Origin: Hyphomicrobiales bacterium
GTDB lineage: Bacteria > Pseudomonadota > Alphaproteobacteria > Rhizobiales > Kaistiaceae
Reading direction: 5' to 3'
NCBI GenBank assembly: GCA_017305815.1
Contig: JAFKJZ010000529.1
Coordinates: 1 to 9,699 of the forward strand
DNA: 9,699 nucleotides
A program made the translations under genes and the position numbers. This document shows positions 1 to 5,561 of the stretch, piece by piece; within the stretch, counting starts at the first letter, position 1; every line of letters starts with the position of its first letter. The notes beneath the pieces are model-generated. The model was not told the DNA's origin and ran no database searches. It worked only from the letters and a program-made list of their open reading frames with translations.

Positions 1-1039
1 CATAGCCGAGCGTCGTGATCGCGGCGACCGCCAGGCTCGGCGGCATGCGCGTCTGCCGGCCGGCGGCCGTGAACAGCACCGGCACGATGTTGGAGGCGCC
101 AAGGCCGACGAGCAGGAAGCCTGCAAGCGCGATCGACGAAGTCGGCGCGAACACCGCGATCAGGAACCCGGCCGCGCTGAGCAGACCGCCGATGACCATC
201 ACCCGCGTCGCCCCGAACGTCCGGACGATGCGGTCGCCGGTAAGCCGGCCGAACGTCATCGCGACGGCGAACATCGTGTAGCCGAGGCCCGCATGGCTCG
301 GGTCGACGGCCTGGGTCGAGATCAGGAAGAGCGCGCTCCAGTCGAGGACTGCGCCTTCCGCCAGGAAGACGATGAAACAGAGGACGCCGATGAAGATGAC
401 GATGCCGCGCGGCATGACGAAGAGCGGCGTTCCCTCGGCCTCCCGGTTGCCATAGGGCAGCAGTCCCGCATAGGCCGTGACCACAAGCACCACCAGCAAG
501 GCGCTGACCAGCAAGGTGACCATCAGCGGGGTGAGGCCCATGCCGAGAAGCAGGCTGACCCCGCCCGCACCCGACATTCCGCCGACACTGAAGAGGCCAT
601 GAAAGCCCGACATCATGTGGCGGCCGCTGTCTTTTTCGACCATCACCGCCTGGATGTTCATCGCCACGTCGAAGGTTCCGACGCTGGCCCCGAACAGGAT
701 GAGAACGATCGCAAGCGCGATCACCGAATTCGCCAGCACGAGCCAGGGCATGACGAGGGCGAAGACGATGGCCGAAATTACCAGCACGGAGCGGCAGCCG
801 AAGCGGCTGGCGAGGACGCCGGTGATCGGCATGGCCACGATCGATCCAAGCCCGAGGCAAAGCAGGAGCAGTCCGAGCGCCGCGTCGTCGACGCCGAGGC
901 GCGCCTTGGCGAAGGGCACCAGCGGCGCCCAGGATGCGAGAGCAAGACCGGCAACGAGGAATACGGCCCGTGTGGCGATCTGTTCCGTTCGGCCGGAAAG
1001 CGGATGGGTCTGGGCGGGCGTTGAAGCAAGCGATGTCAT
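1..1039 (-). CDS. MFS transporter, YbjJ-like (3' end cut by window edge)
   Basis: An open frame runs without a stop from an ATG at 1039 to the left edge, giving about 346 residues. It begins MTSLASTPAQTHPLSG and continues into alternating hydrophobic segments typical of a 12-helix major facilitator. YbjJ-type features are visible: an early LASWAPLVPFAKARLGV segment, LLLCLGLGSIVAMPITGVLA, a GASVGTFDVAMNIQ stretch in helix 4, then MSGFHGLFSVGGMSGAG. Family members are about 400 residues, so roughly 50 C-terminal residues lie outside the window. Family members are inner-membrane proteins and their substrates are mostly unknown; sugar or metabolite efflux is an inference from the neighbour. The ATG lies 20 bp after the stop of the upstream Set-like transporter, so the two are probably cotranscribed. 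No strong Shine-Dalgarno precedes it, so translational coupling is possible. Confidence 0.85.
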   Translation of the reverse strand, partial: MTSLASTPAQTHPLSGRTEQIATRAVFLVAGLALASWAPLVPFAKARLGVDDAALGLLLLCLGLGSIVAMPITGVLASRFGCRSVLVISAIVFALVMPWLVLANSVIALAIVLILFGASVGTFDVAMNIQAVMVEKDSGRHMMSGFHGLFSVGGMSGAGGVSLLLGMGLTPLMVTLLVSALLVVLVVTAYAGLLPYGNREAEGTPLFVMPRGIVIFIGVLCFIVFLAEGAVLDWSALFLISTQAVDPSHAGLGYTMFAVAMTFGRLTGDRIVRTFGATRVMVIGGLLSAAGFLIAVFAPTSSIALAGFLLVGLGASNIVPVLFTAAGRQTRMPPSLAVAAITTLGY

Positions 1040-1059
1040 CGGGATGAGCTTTCGTGGGG

Positions 1060-2274
1060 CTAGCGAACGGGATACCGGCTCGCCATGGCGGCGAGCCCGG
1101 CCACCGCCAGGAGCGCCAGGCCGGCGGGGATGAAGAAGACATTCGGGAGGCCGAACGCGGCCACTCCCAGGCCGCCCGCGACGCCGCCAAGGGCGGAGCT
1201 GAGCGCGCTGGAGCTCATGAAGATGGCGGAAGCGGTCGCGACGGCGTCCGGCAGCAGGCGCTGCGCGACCAGGATGCCGAGAACGGCGAACAGGCCCCAC
1301 ACGCCACCCATCAGGATCTGGCCGACAAACATGCCGGTCGCCGAAGGCCAACCCGCGAAACAGAGATTGGCGCCGACGCAGAGGGCGGCGGCGAAGCTCA
1401 TCAGATGGAGCGGGCCGAACCGTCGGCTTAGCGCAACGCTGAACGGCATGATGACAAGCTCGATCAGGGGCTGGATGCCGATGATCGCGCCGCGAAGCGC
1501 CGGTTCGAGCTTCAGTTGCTCCTCCATATAGAGCAGCAGGAAACCGAACTTGATCGCCTCGCCCGCATAGACGAGGACGAAAAGCGCGGTGAACGCCAAC
1601 AGGGGCCACATCGACTGGAGGCTCGCTCGAGCGGAGGAGCGACCCGAATCGGCTTCAGCGCCCCGCCCCACTCCGCTCGCGCGCAGCGTTCCGAGCGGGA
1701 CGATCTGGGCCAGGAAGCAGATCGCGGTTCCCCAGAACAGCGCACGGAGGCCCGCCTCGGCGGCAAGCCAGGCGCCAAGCGCCGGCCCGATCACCCAGCC
1801 GGCTGTCAGCGCCATGCGGATGATCGCGACGACGTCGTCGCCGCTGCGTGACGGCGCGCGGACCAATTCGTCGTGGACGGCAGCGAAGAGTTGCGACGCC
1901 GCAGCGCCCGAGAAAGCCAGAACGATCGCTCCGATCGCGAACGGCATCCATGCCTCGGTCGCCAAGGCGAAACCCGCCCAGCCCGCGAAGCCGGCGATCG
2001 CGCAGAGGCGGAAAAGACCGAGGCGGCCGCCGGTCCGGTCCGAATAGCTGCCGATGAGATAGCCGGCGACGGGCGCCGTCAGGCTGGTCAGATAGTAGAG
2101 CCCGGCTACCGGCAGGGACGTACCGAGTTCCCGGACGAGGAACAGGACGATCTGCGGCGCCGCCGCCGACGTTCCGAGGCCGGAAAGGAACATGGCGAGC
2201 GCCGCACCACGATAGAGCGGCGACGACAAAAGCTCGTAGATCGGCGAATGGCGCCGGGAAACGGTGAGGGTCAC
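1060..2274 (-). CDS. MFS sugar efflux transporter, SetA/SetB-like
   Basis: The protein has 404 residues with about 12 hydrophobic segments, the normal length for the Set (sugar efflux transporter) branch of the major facilitator superfamily. Visible marks are a motif-A-like loop, GSYSDRTGGR, at residues 75-84; an ASQLFAAVHDEL segment near 126-137, matching the SQLFALAREYLD-type region of SetA/SetB; and a following GWVIGPALGAWLA at 159-171, the counterpart of the AWVIGPPLAY signature. Known Set proteins export lactose, glucose and sugar analogues in exchange for protons; the actual substrate here is unknown. The start is a GTG at 2274. No in-frame ATG was seen immediately upstream and the Shine-Dalgarno is weak, so the start is moderately secure. 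The gene is divergent from a DeoR-type regulator and 20 bp upstream of the YbjJ-like gene, suggesting a regulated two-transporter operon. Confidence 0.85.
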   Translation of the reverse strand: MTLTVSRRHSPIYELLSSPLYRGAALAMFLSGLGTSAAAPQIVLFLVRELGTSLPVAGLYYLTSLTAPVAGYLIGSYSDRTGGRLGLFRLCAIAGFAGWAGFALATEAWMPFAIGAIVLAFSGAAASQLFAAVHDELVRAPSRSGDDVVAIIRMALTAGWVIGPALGAWLAAEAGLRALFWGTAICFLAQIVPLGTLRASGVGRGAEADSGRSSARASLQSMWPLLAFTALFVLVYAGEAIKFGFLLLYMEEQLKLEPALRGAIIGIQPLIELVIMPFSVALSRRFGPLHLMSFAAALCVGANLCFAGWPSATGMFVGQILMGGVWGLFAVLGILVAQRLLPDAVATASAIFMSSSALSSALGGVAGGLGVAAFGLPNVFFIPAGLALLAVAGLAAMASRYPVR

Positions 2275-2491
2275 GACAATGCCCCGGACCAGACAGCCAG
2301 TTCGATGAAAGCGTCGACAAGTCGGATCGGGAATTCGGAATGAACGTGCATTCGACCTGTCTTCGGTTGTTCACTGCGGGGCCGGATTCGCGCCGGAATG
2401 AACAGCGACGCACGTTCCTGAACCGGCGAGGCCTCAGCATTGCAGAATGTACAACAATACGCAATAATGCGCATAAACAAGGCAGGCAGTG
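2275..2491. promoter_or_regulatory. Divergent promoter region with TGAAC-type repeats
   Basis: This 217-bp gap between the set-like transporter and the deoR-type gene must hold both promoters. A 9-bp direct repeat, GGAATGAAC, occurs at 2337-2345 and 2395-2403. The first copy opens an imperfect palindrome, GAATGAACGTGCATTC (2338-2353, 14 of 16 symmetric). The opposite-strand core TGTTCAC occurs at 2368-2374 and again at 2493-2499, over the regulator's start codon. An 8-bp palindrome, ATGCGCAT, lies at 2467-2474 in the AT-richer stretch just before the gene. DeoR-family regulators usually bind repeated or palindromic sites at their own divergent promoters, so these are operator candidates. The assignment is inference; no clear -35/-10 pair was identified. 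Confidence 0.45.
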
Positions 2492-3262
2492 ATGTTCACC
2501 GACGAGCGGCACGAGCAAATTCGGCAGGAACTTGCGGACAAGGGCCGTGTCCTCGCAGCCGATCTGGCGGGCAGGTTCGGCGTGTCGGAGGACACCATTC
2601 GCCGTGACCTGCGCGAACTAGCGAAGGCCGGAGAGTGCCGGCGCGTCTATGGCGGCGCGCTGGCGCCGGCCCCCGATGGCGGCCCGCTGGCGGCGCGGCT
2701 GCGGGAAGGACGCGACGCGAAGGCCCGGCTCGGCGAGGTCGCGGCCGGTCTGGTAGGCACGGCGCAGACGATCTTCATCGATGCGGGCTCGACCAATGTC
2801 GCAATCGCGCGCGCCCTGCCGATAGACCGGAAATTCACGGTCGTGACCAATTCGCCCGCGATAGTCATGGCCTTGGAATCACACACCAATTGCACGCGCG
2901 TCCTGCTCGGCGGCGTCTTCGATCCGGACAAGGGCGCCTGTCTCGGCGCGCAGACGCTCAGGGACGTGCAGCAAGTTTTCGCCGACCTGTTGATCCTGGG
3001 CAGCTGCGGCCTGTCCCCGCTCGGCGGCGTAACCGCCTTTGACTGGGACGAAGCGGAAATCAAGCGCGCCATGATCCGCCAGAGCCGTCAGGTCATCCTG
3101 GCAGCCACCAACGAAAAACTGGGGACGGTCGCGCCCTTCCGCGTCTGCGAGATGAGCGACGTGAACCAGCTGGTGCTGGAAGCGAGCGCCTCGCCCGCCG
3201 ACGTCCGCGCCGTGGGAGAAACCGGCACGATCGTGCATCAGGTCGCCGAAACCACGGACTGA
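2492..3262 (+). CDS. DeoR/GlpR-family transcriptional regulator
   Basis: The protein has 256 residues, the usual DeoR-family length. An N-terminal winged helix-turn-helix spans about residues 6-54 (RHEQIRQELADKGRV, then LAGRFGVSEDTIRRDLREL and RRVYGGA). The C-terminal DeoRC sugar-phosphate sensor domain follows, with IDAGSTNVAIARAL (96-109), VVTNS (117-121), LGG (139-141) and the late EIKRAMIRQSRQVILAATNEK segment. Such proteins are cytoplasmic repressors released by phosphorylated sugars. The divergent neighbours are sugar-efflux-like transporters, so they and the regulator itself are the probable targets. The ATG at 2492 is preferred because AAGG lies about 9 nt upstream; a GTG at 2489 is directly adjacent in frame. 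Oddity: the usual D-x-S-K motif of the sensor reads T-N-E-K here, so the acidic residue is missing while the lysine remains. Confidence 0.92.
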   Translation: MFTDERHEQIRQELADKGRVLAADLAGRFGVSEDTIRRDLRELAKAGECRRVYGGALAPAPDGGPLAARLREGRDAKARLGEVAAGLVGTAQTIFIDAGSTNVAIARALPIDRKFTVVTNSPAIVMALESHTNCTRVLLGGVFDPDKGACLGAQTLRDVQQVFADLLILGSCGLSPLGGVTAFDWDEAEIKRAMIRQSRQVILAATNEKLGTVAPFRVCEMSDVNQLVLEASASPADVRAVGETGTIVHQVAETTD

Positions 3263-3263
3263 G

Positions 3264-3288
3264 CCAGCCTGCAGGAACCAACGGCTGG
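3264..3288. terminator. Possible weak hairpin between deoR-type gene and tRNA
   Basis: A 6-bp inverted repeat, CCAGCC (3264-3269) and GGCTGG (3283-3288), with a 13-nt loop begins just after the regulator's stop codon and lies 8 nt beyond the 3' end of the tRNA gene on the other strand. It could end both convergent transcripts. It lacks a T tract on either strand and the loop is long, so an intrinsic terminator is only a weak proposal. Confidence 0.25.
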
Positions 3289-3295
3289 ATCCGGA

Positions 3296-3380
3296 TGGTG
3301 CGGGCGGCGGGGATCGAACCCGCATGACCGAAGTCGAGCGATTTTAAGTCGCTTGCGTCTACCAGTTTCGCCACGCCCGC
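3296..3380 (-). tRNA. tRNA-Leu (anticodon UAA)
   Basis: Read on the minus strand, 85 nt fold as a class II tRNA. The acceptor stem pairs GCGGGCG (from 3380) with CGCCCGC, followed by discriminator A and a genomically encoded CCA (3296-3298). The D region contains GGTAGAC. The anticodon stem AGCGA/TCGCT encloses the loop CTTAAAA, giving anticodon UAA, which reads the leucine codon UUA. The long variable arm forms GAC-TTCG-GTC. The T arm is GCGGG-TTCGATC-CCCGC. The long variable arm and sequence fit leucine identity. No integrase or duplicated 3' end is seen nearby, so there is no sign that this copy has been used as an attachment site within the window. Confidence 0.97.
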
Positions 3381-3425
3381 AATGCGGGCTTTCTGCCATC
3401 TCGGCGGCACCGTGGATAGCCCCAT

Positions 3426-3441
3426 CGCGCGACGTCGCGCG
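3426..3441. repeat. 16-bp perfect palindrome upstream of tRNA-Leu
   Basis: CGCGCGACGTCGCGCG is a perfect palindrome centred between 3433 and 3434. It sits 45 bp upstream of the tRNA gene on its transcribed strand and 12 bp past the terminator-like hairpin of the hydrolase gene. It could be a protein-binding site or a DNA/RNA hairpin; alternating CG sequence also makes chance palindromes more likely in GC-rich DNA. Function is unassigned. Confidence 0.5.
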
Positions 3442-3452
3442 CCGCTGTGCAA

Positions 3453-3469
3453 ATCGGGCCTAGCCCGAT
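3453..3469 (-). terminator. Hairpin at the end of the hydrolase gene, stop codon in loop
   Basis: On the minus strand ATCGGGC-TAG-GCCCGAT forms a 7-bp perfect stem whose 3-nt loop is exactly the TAG stop codon of the hydrolase gene. Only two T residues follow before the sequence becomes mixed, so termination efficiency is doubtful. The hairpin may equally act in 3'-end stability or be coincidental. Confidence 0.4.
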
Positions 3470-4434
3470 GCTGCGACCTCGACGTCGAGCAGGGCGGCGC
3501 GCAGTTCCGGCCAGCCCTGGTCGACAATCGACTGGCGAAGCAGGAAATGCTGGCGGCCCGCCTCCTCGGGATTGTCGAGCGCGGCGCGCCAGATCCGTTT
3601 CGCCGCCTCCGCCTGCCCGTCCGCATAGAGACAGCTGGCATAGGTGTGGCGGGCGAGGATCACGTCGCCGCGGTCGCACTCCGTGCCCCGCTGCGCCGCC
3701 TGCATCGCCTTCTCCGGCCGCCCCCTGGCGGCGTAGTGGGCGGAAAGATTGAGCCAGTAGGTCGCGATCCGGGCCCGGTCGAGCCTGCGCGTGCGGATGG
3801 CGTCGCGCTCGCGCGTCGGGTCGAACACGAGCGACTTGATCAACTGGCTGATCGTCCGGTTCTGGCCGAACCAGTCCAGCACATGGTGTCCCGCGAACGG
3901 CATCTTGATCGTCGTCAGCGGATGGCGCTGCGTGATCAGGTCGACATGGCGCTGGTCGTTGCGGTTGTGCGGATCGAAGAAGAGATAGCCCGGCACCGGC
4001 GCGATCTCCGACACGACGTCATAGCGGCAGGCAAGGCTCTCCTGCTCCTGCCAGCGGTTCTCCCACGGCACCCGCTTGAGGTCGGGCGAATATTGCGGCG
4101 AGAAGAGCAGGACGCGCGACAGCGACAGCCGCTCGGAGAAATTGACCGCGGCGTAGCCGCCCATGCTCGAGCCATAGCCGACCCGGTCCCGACCCAAGAG
4201 GCGCTGGTTGATACGGTCGACGACCTCGTCCATCTCCTCGTGCTGGTACCAGTGATTGCCGTGCGACTTCACCGAGAGGACGTTGATGTTATTGGTCGAG
4301 AAATAGCGCAGGCCGAACGGCGCCCGGTCCGGATCCGGCTTGTTGATCCAGGGGTCGAAACAGACGACCACAGGCCCGTCGGCCCGGATATCCGCCGACA
4401 CCCCGTAAGAACGGCCGGAAAACAGCTCTTCCAT
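3460..4434 (-). CDS. Alpha/beta-hydrolase-fold protein with helical TPR-like C-terminus
   Basis: The protein has 324 residues and no signal peptide or membrane segment, so it is probably cytoplasmic. The N-terminal half looks like an alpha/beta hydrolase: a beta strand PVVVCFDPW (21-29), a second strand NINVLSVKSHGNHWYQ (49-64), then the nucleophile elbow GYGSSMGG (86-93) with Ser90 in G-x-S-x-G. SPQYSPDLKRVPWENRW follows. Candidate acid residues are Asp154 or Asp160 in FFDPHNRNDQ, and the candidate catalytic histidine is His183 or His184 in AGHHV. From about residue 220 the sequence turns helical (ARIATYWLNLSAHYAARGRPEKA, then YASCLYADGQAEAAKRIWRAAL), like one or two TPR units. The substrate is not recognisable; similar proteins are known to me mainly as uncharacterised, some near surface-polysaccharide genes. 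The gene appears monocistronic between an AT-rich upstream region and the tRNA-Leu gene. The ATG at 4434 has a GAGAG-type ribosome site upstream. Confidence 0.75.
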   Translation of the reverse strand: MEELFSGRSYGVSADIRADGPVVVCFDPWINKPDPDRAPFGLRYFSTNNINVLSVKSHGNHWYQHEEMDEVVDRINQRLLGRDRVGYGSSMGGYAAVNFSERLSLSRVLLFSPQYSPDLKRVPWENRWQEQESLACRYDVVSEIAPVPGYLFFDPHNRNDQRHVDLITQRHPLTTIKMPFAGHHVLDWFGQNRTISQLIKSLVFDPTRERDAIRTRRLDRARIATYWLNLSAHYAARGRPEKAMQAAQRGTECDRGDVILARHTYASCLYADGQAEAAKRIWRAALDNPEEAGRQHFLLRQSIVDQGWPELRAALLDVEVAASG

Positions 4435-4458
4435 CTGCGGGCTCTCTATCGAAAAGAT

Positions 4459-4464
4459 ACTATA
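4459..4464 (-). promoter_or_regulatory. Candidate -10 element for the hydrolase gene
   Basis: On the minus strand TATAGT lies 24 nt upstream of the hydrolase ATG in an AT-rich context and is close to the sigma-70 -10 consensus. With a 17-nt spacer, the -35 position falls on ATCTGT at 4482-4487, a poor match, inside the spacer of the TAATTCCG/CGGAATTA inverted repeat. That placement would let a protein bound to the repeat block or activate this promoter. This is inferred from sequence only. Confidence 0.35.
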
Positions 4465-4471
4465 TTTGAAA

Positions 4472-4496
4472 TAATTCCGGGACAGATACGGAATTA
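4472..4496. repeat. Inverted repeat, 8-bp arms, 9-nt spacer
   Basis: TAATTCCG at 4472-4479 and CGGAATTA at 4489-4496 are perfect reverse complements around a 9-nt spacer. The arms are AT-rich in a GC-rich genome and cover the expected -35 region of the hydrolase promoter, so an operator for a dimeric regulator is plausible. Confidence 0.5.
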
Positions 4497-4543
4497 CGCT
4501 AGACGAAATCCAATACTTGGAAATAGTCTATCGACTGTCGTCG

Positions 4544-4566
4544 ATGCATTCTATCCCCCAATGCAT
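4544..4566. repeat. Inverted repeat, 7-bp arms, 9-nt spacer
   Basis: ATGCATT at 4544-4550 and AATGCAT at 4560-4566 are perfect reverse complements around CTATCCCCC. Each arm also contains the self-palindrome ATGCAT, so the element reads as either an inverted or a direct repeat. The right arm is flanked by CCCC and GGGG, which can form a competing stem. Confidence 0.45.
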
Positions 4567-4769
4567 AGGGGCTTCCGATGCTGCCGGCGAACCCGCATGG
4601 CGCGAGGCGGCGTTCCGTGCCGCTCCGGCTTGCGCCATTGCCCGCCCAAATAGGCCTTCAAATCGGCACCCGCGCGCTGCTAAACCGCAGCGGGGGATTC
4701 GTGGCACCACGACGGCTCGCCCAAGCCTTGACCGAAAGCCTTGCAAGACGAGCCATAGAGGGTGCTCCC

Positions 4770-5468
4770 ATGACCGATCCCGTTTCCCATCGCCAGGCGC
4801 TGGCGCCGGAACCGTTCGCCGTTCTGAGCCGCGTTCCCGCCATCGGTAATCTGATCCTCGGCGTGCGCGCCGACGGCGCGCTGCTGGAAGGCCTCGGCGC
4901 CATCGACAGCGTGGAGATGGAGGACGGATTCGCCGTTCTGCGCGGCCCCGCGCGCGAGACGCGCCTCGACCTCTCGAAGATCGGCAGCATCGTCGCCGAC
5001 CAGATGGTGATGAAGAACGTCCTGCCGTTCCTGGAAATCCTGGACACCGACGGCAAGGCCATCGCCAAGCTGACGGCGCTGGACGGGCTGGAGCGCTTCG
5101 ACGCCGCGCTGGAGGGCATCGAGCGCCTTCCGCTCGACGCCGCGCCGCCGGCCGCGCGTCCGGACCCAGGTGACGAACCGGCCGACGGCCCCCTGAAGGC
5201 GGCGGAAGCGGCGGCCGAGCCGGTGACGCTGCAGGCGGTCAAGAACGGCGTCGTGCATCGCTGGTCCGGCACGCTCACCAGCGTCTCGTTCAGCCATGGC
5301 TTCCTGAACGCCATGCAGCCCGACATGCACCTGCATATCCGCGCCGGCGCCATCGCCTCATGGAAGAAGGAAAGCGTCGACGGTTCGGACGTCTTCAGCG
5401 CCATCGACGGCCATGGCAAGGCGATCGGCCTGACGCTGAAGGCTGAGGCCGGCGCTCTCGCCGTCTAG
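4770..5468 (+). CDS. Two-repeat protein resembling HemS/ChuX heme-handling domains
   Basis: The protein has 232 residues. The ATG at 4770 (MTDPVSHRQALAPE) is preferred over upstream starts because GAGGG lies 7 nt before it and the upstream extension is uninformative. There is no signal peptide or membrane segment. The N-terminal half, about residues 20-101, has FAVLSRVPAIGNLILGVR, then SVEMEDGFAVLRG and LPFLEILDTDGKAIAKL, the strand order and D-x-x-G-x-A-x-x-K pattern I associate with HemS/ChuX halves. The C-terminal half, about 168-224, repeats the layout more loosely: SVSFSHGF, GAIASW and SAIDGHGKAIG. A proline/alanine-rich linker (about 122-151) joins them. HemS-type proteins bind or degrade heme in the cytoplasm and are about 345 residues, so this one is short. 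The first half lacks histidines that could ligate heme; His163, 176, 187, 189 and 215 lie in the second. No heme-uptake gene adjoins. The function is tentative. Confidence 0.5.
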   Translation: MTDPVSHRQALAPEPFAVLSRVPAIGNLILGVRADGALLEGLGAIDSVEMEDGFAVLRGPARETRLDLSKIGSIVADQMVMKNVLPFLEILDTDGKAIAKLTALDGLERFDAALEGIERLPLDAAPPAARPDPGDEPADGPLKAAEAAAEPVTLQAVKNGVVHRWSGTLTSVSFSHGFLNAMQPDMHLHIRAGAIASWKKESVDGSDVFSAIDGHGKAIGLTLKAEAGALAV

Positions 5469-5486
5469 GAACGCCACTTCAAGCAA

Positions 5487-5534
5487 GACCCTCACCCGCC
5501 CCCTCCGCAAGCGGGAGAAGGTGGGGTGAGGGTC
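5487..5534. repeat. Palindromic intergenic repeat / bidirectional terminator
   Basis: GACCCTCACCC at 5487-5497 pairs perfectly with GGGTGAGGGTC at 5524-5534 (11 bp). An inner stem CTCCGC/GCGGGAG around AA (5503-5517) has one bulged G. This nested palindrome resembles the CCCTCACCC...CTCCCGCAAGCGGGAG class of dispersed intergenic repeats common in Hyphomicrobiales genomes. It lies between the convergent HemS/ChuX-like and LysR-type genes, where it could act as a terminator for both strands. No T tract follows on either strand. Confidence 0.7.
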
Positions 5535-5561
5535 AGACTTGAACTCAGACCAGGAAGAAAC

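Larger units (their letters stand above)
4435..4769. promoter_or_regulatory. AT-rich divergent intergenic region with two inverted repeats
   Basis: This 335-bp stretch separates the hydrolase gene from the HemS/ChuX-like gene and holds no convincing gene. Positions 4441-4560 are clearly more AT-rich than the rest of the window. It contains the inverted repeat TAATTCCG/CGGAATTA at 4472-4496 and the inverted repeat ATGCATT/AATGCAT at 4544-4566, both with 9-nt spacers. The second half (4567-4769) is GC-rich with no clear structure. Upstream open frames that extend the HemS/ChuX-like protein into this region have no recognisable content, so the region is read as regulatory. Confidence 0.5.

Noticed and set aside
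1655..2518. Minus-strand open frame (287 codons) overlapping the Set-like gene in another frame
   Set aside because: It is arginine- and proline-rich out-of-frame translation of the transporter gene and has no family features.
3296..3380. tRNA-Leu as an integration (att) site
   Set aside because: No integrase, direct repeat of the tRNA 3' end or foreign-looking block was found next to it.
3382..4653. Long plus-strand open frame (423 codons) opposite the hydrolase gene
   Set aside because: It is antisense to a gene with clear hydrolase motifs, is rich in Arg, Asp and His with no domain pattern, and overlaps the tRNA-side sequence. It is a GC-rich shadow frame.
4727..4757. CTTGAC at 4727 as a promoter for the HemS/ChuX-like gene
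   Set aside because: The -35-like hexamer is good, but no -10 lies at 16-19 nt and the implied start would fall on the ribosome site.
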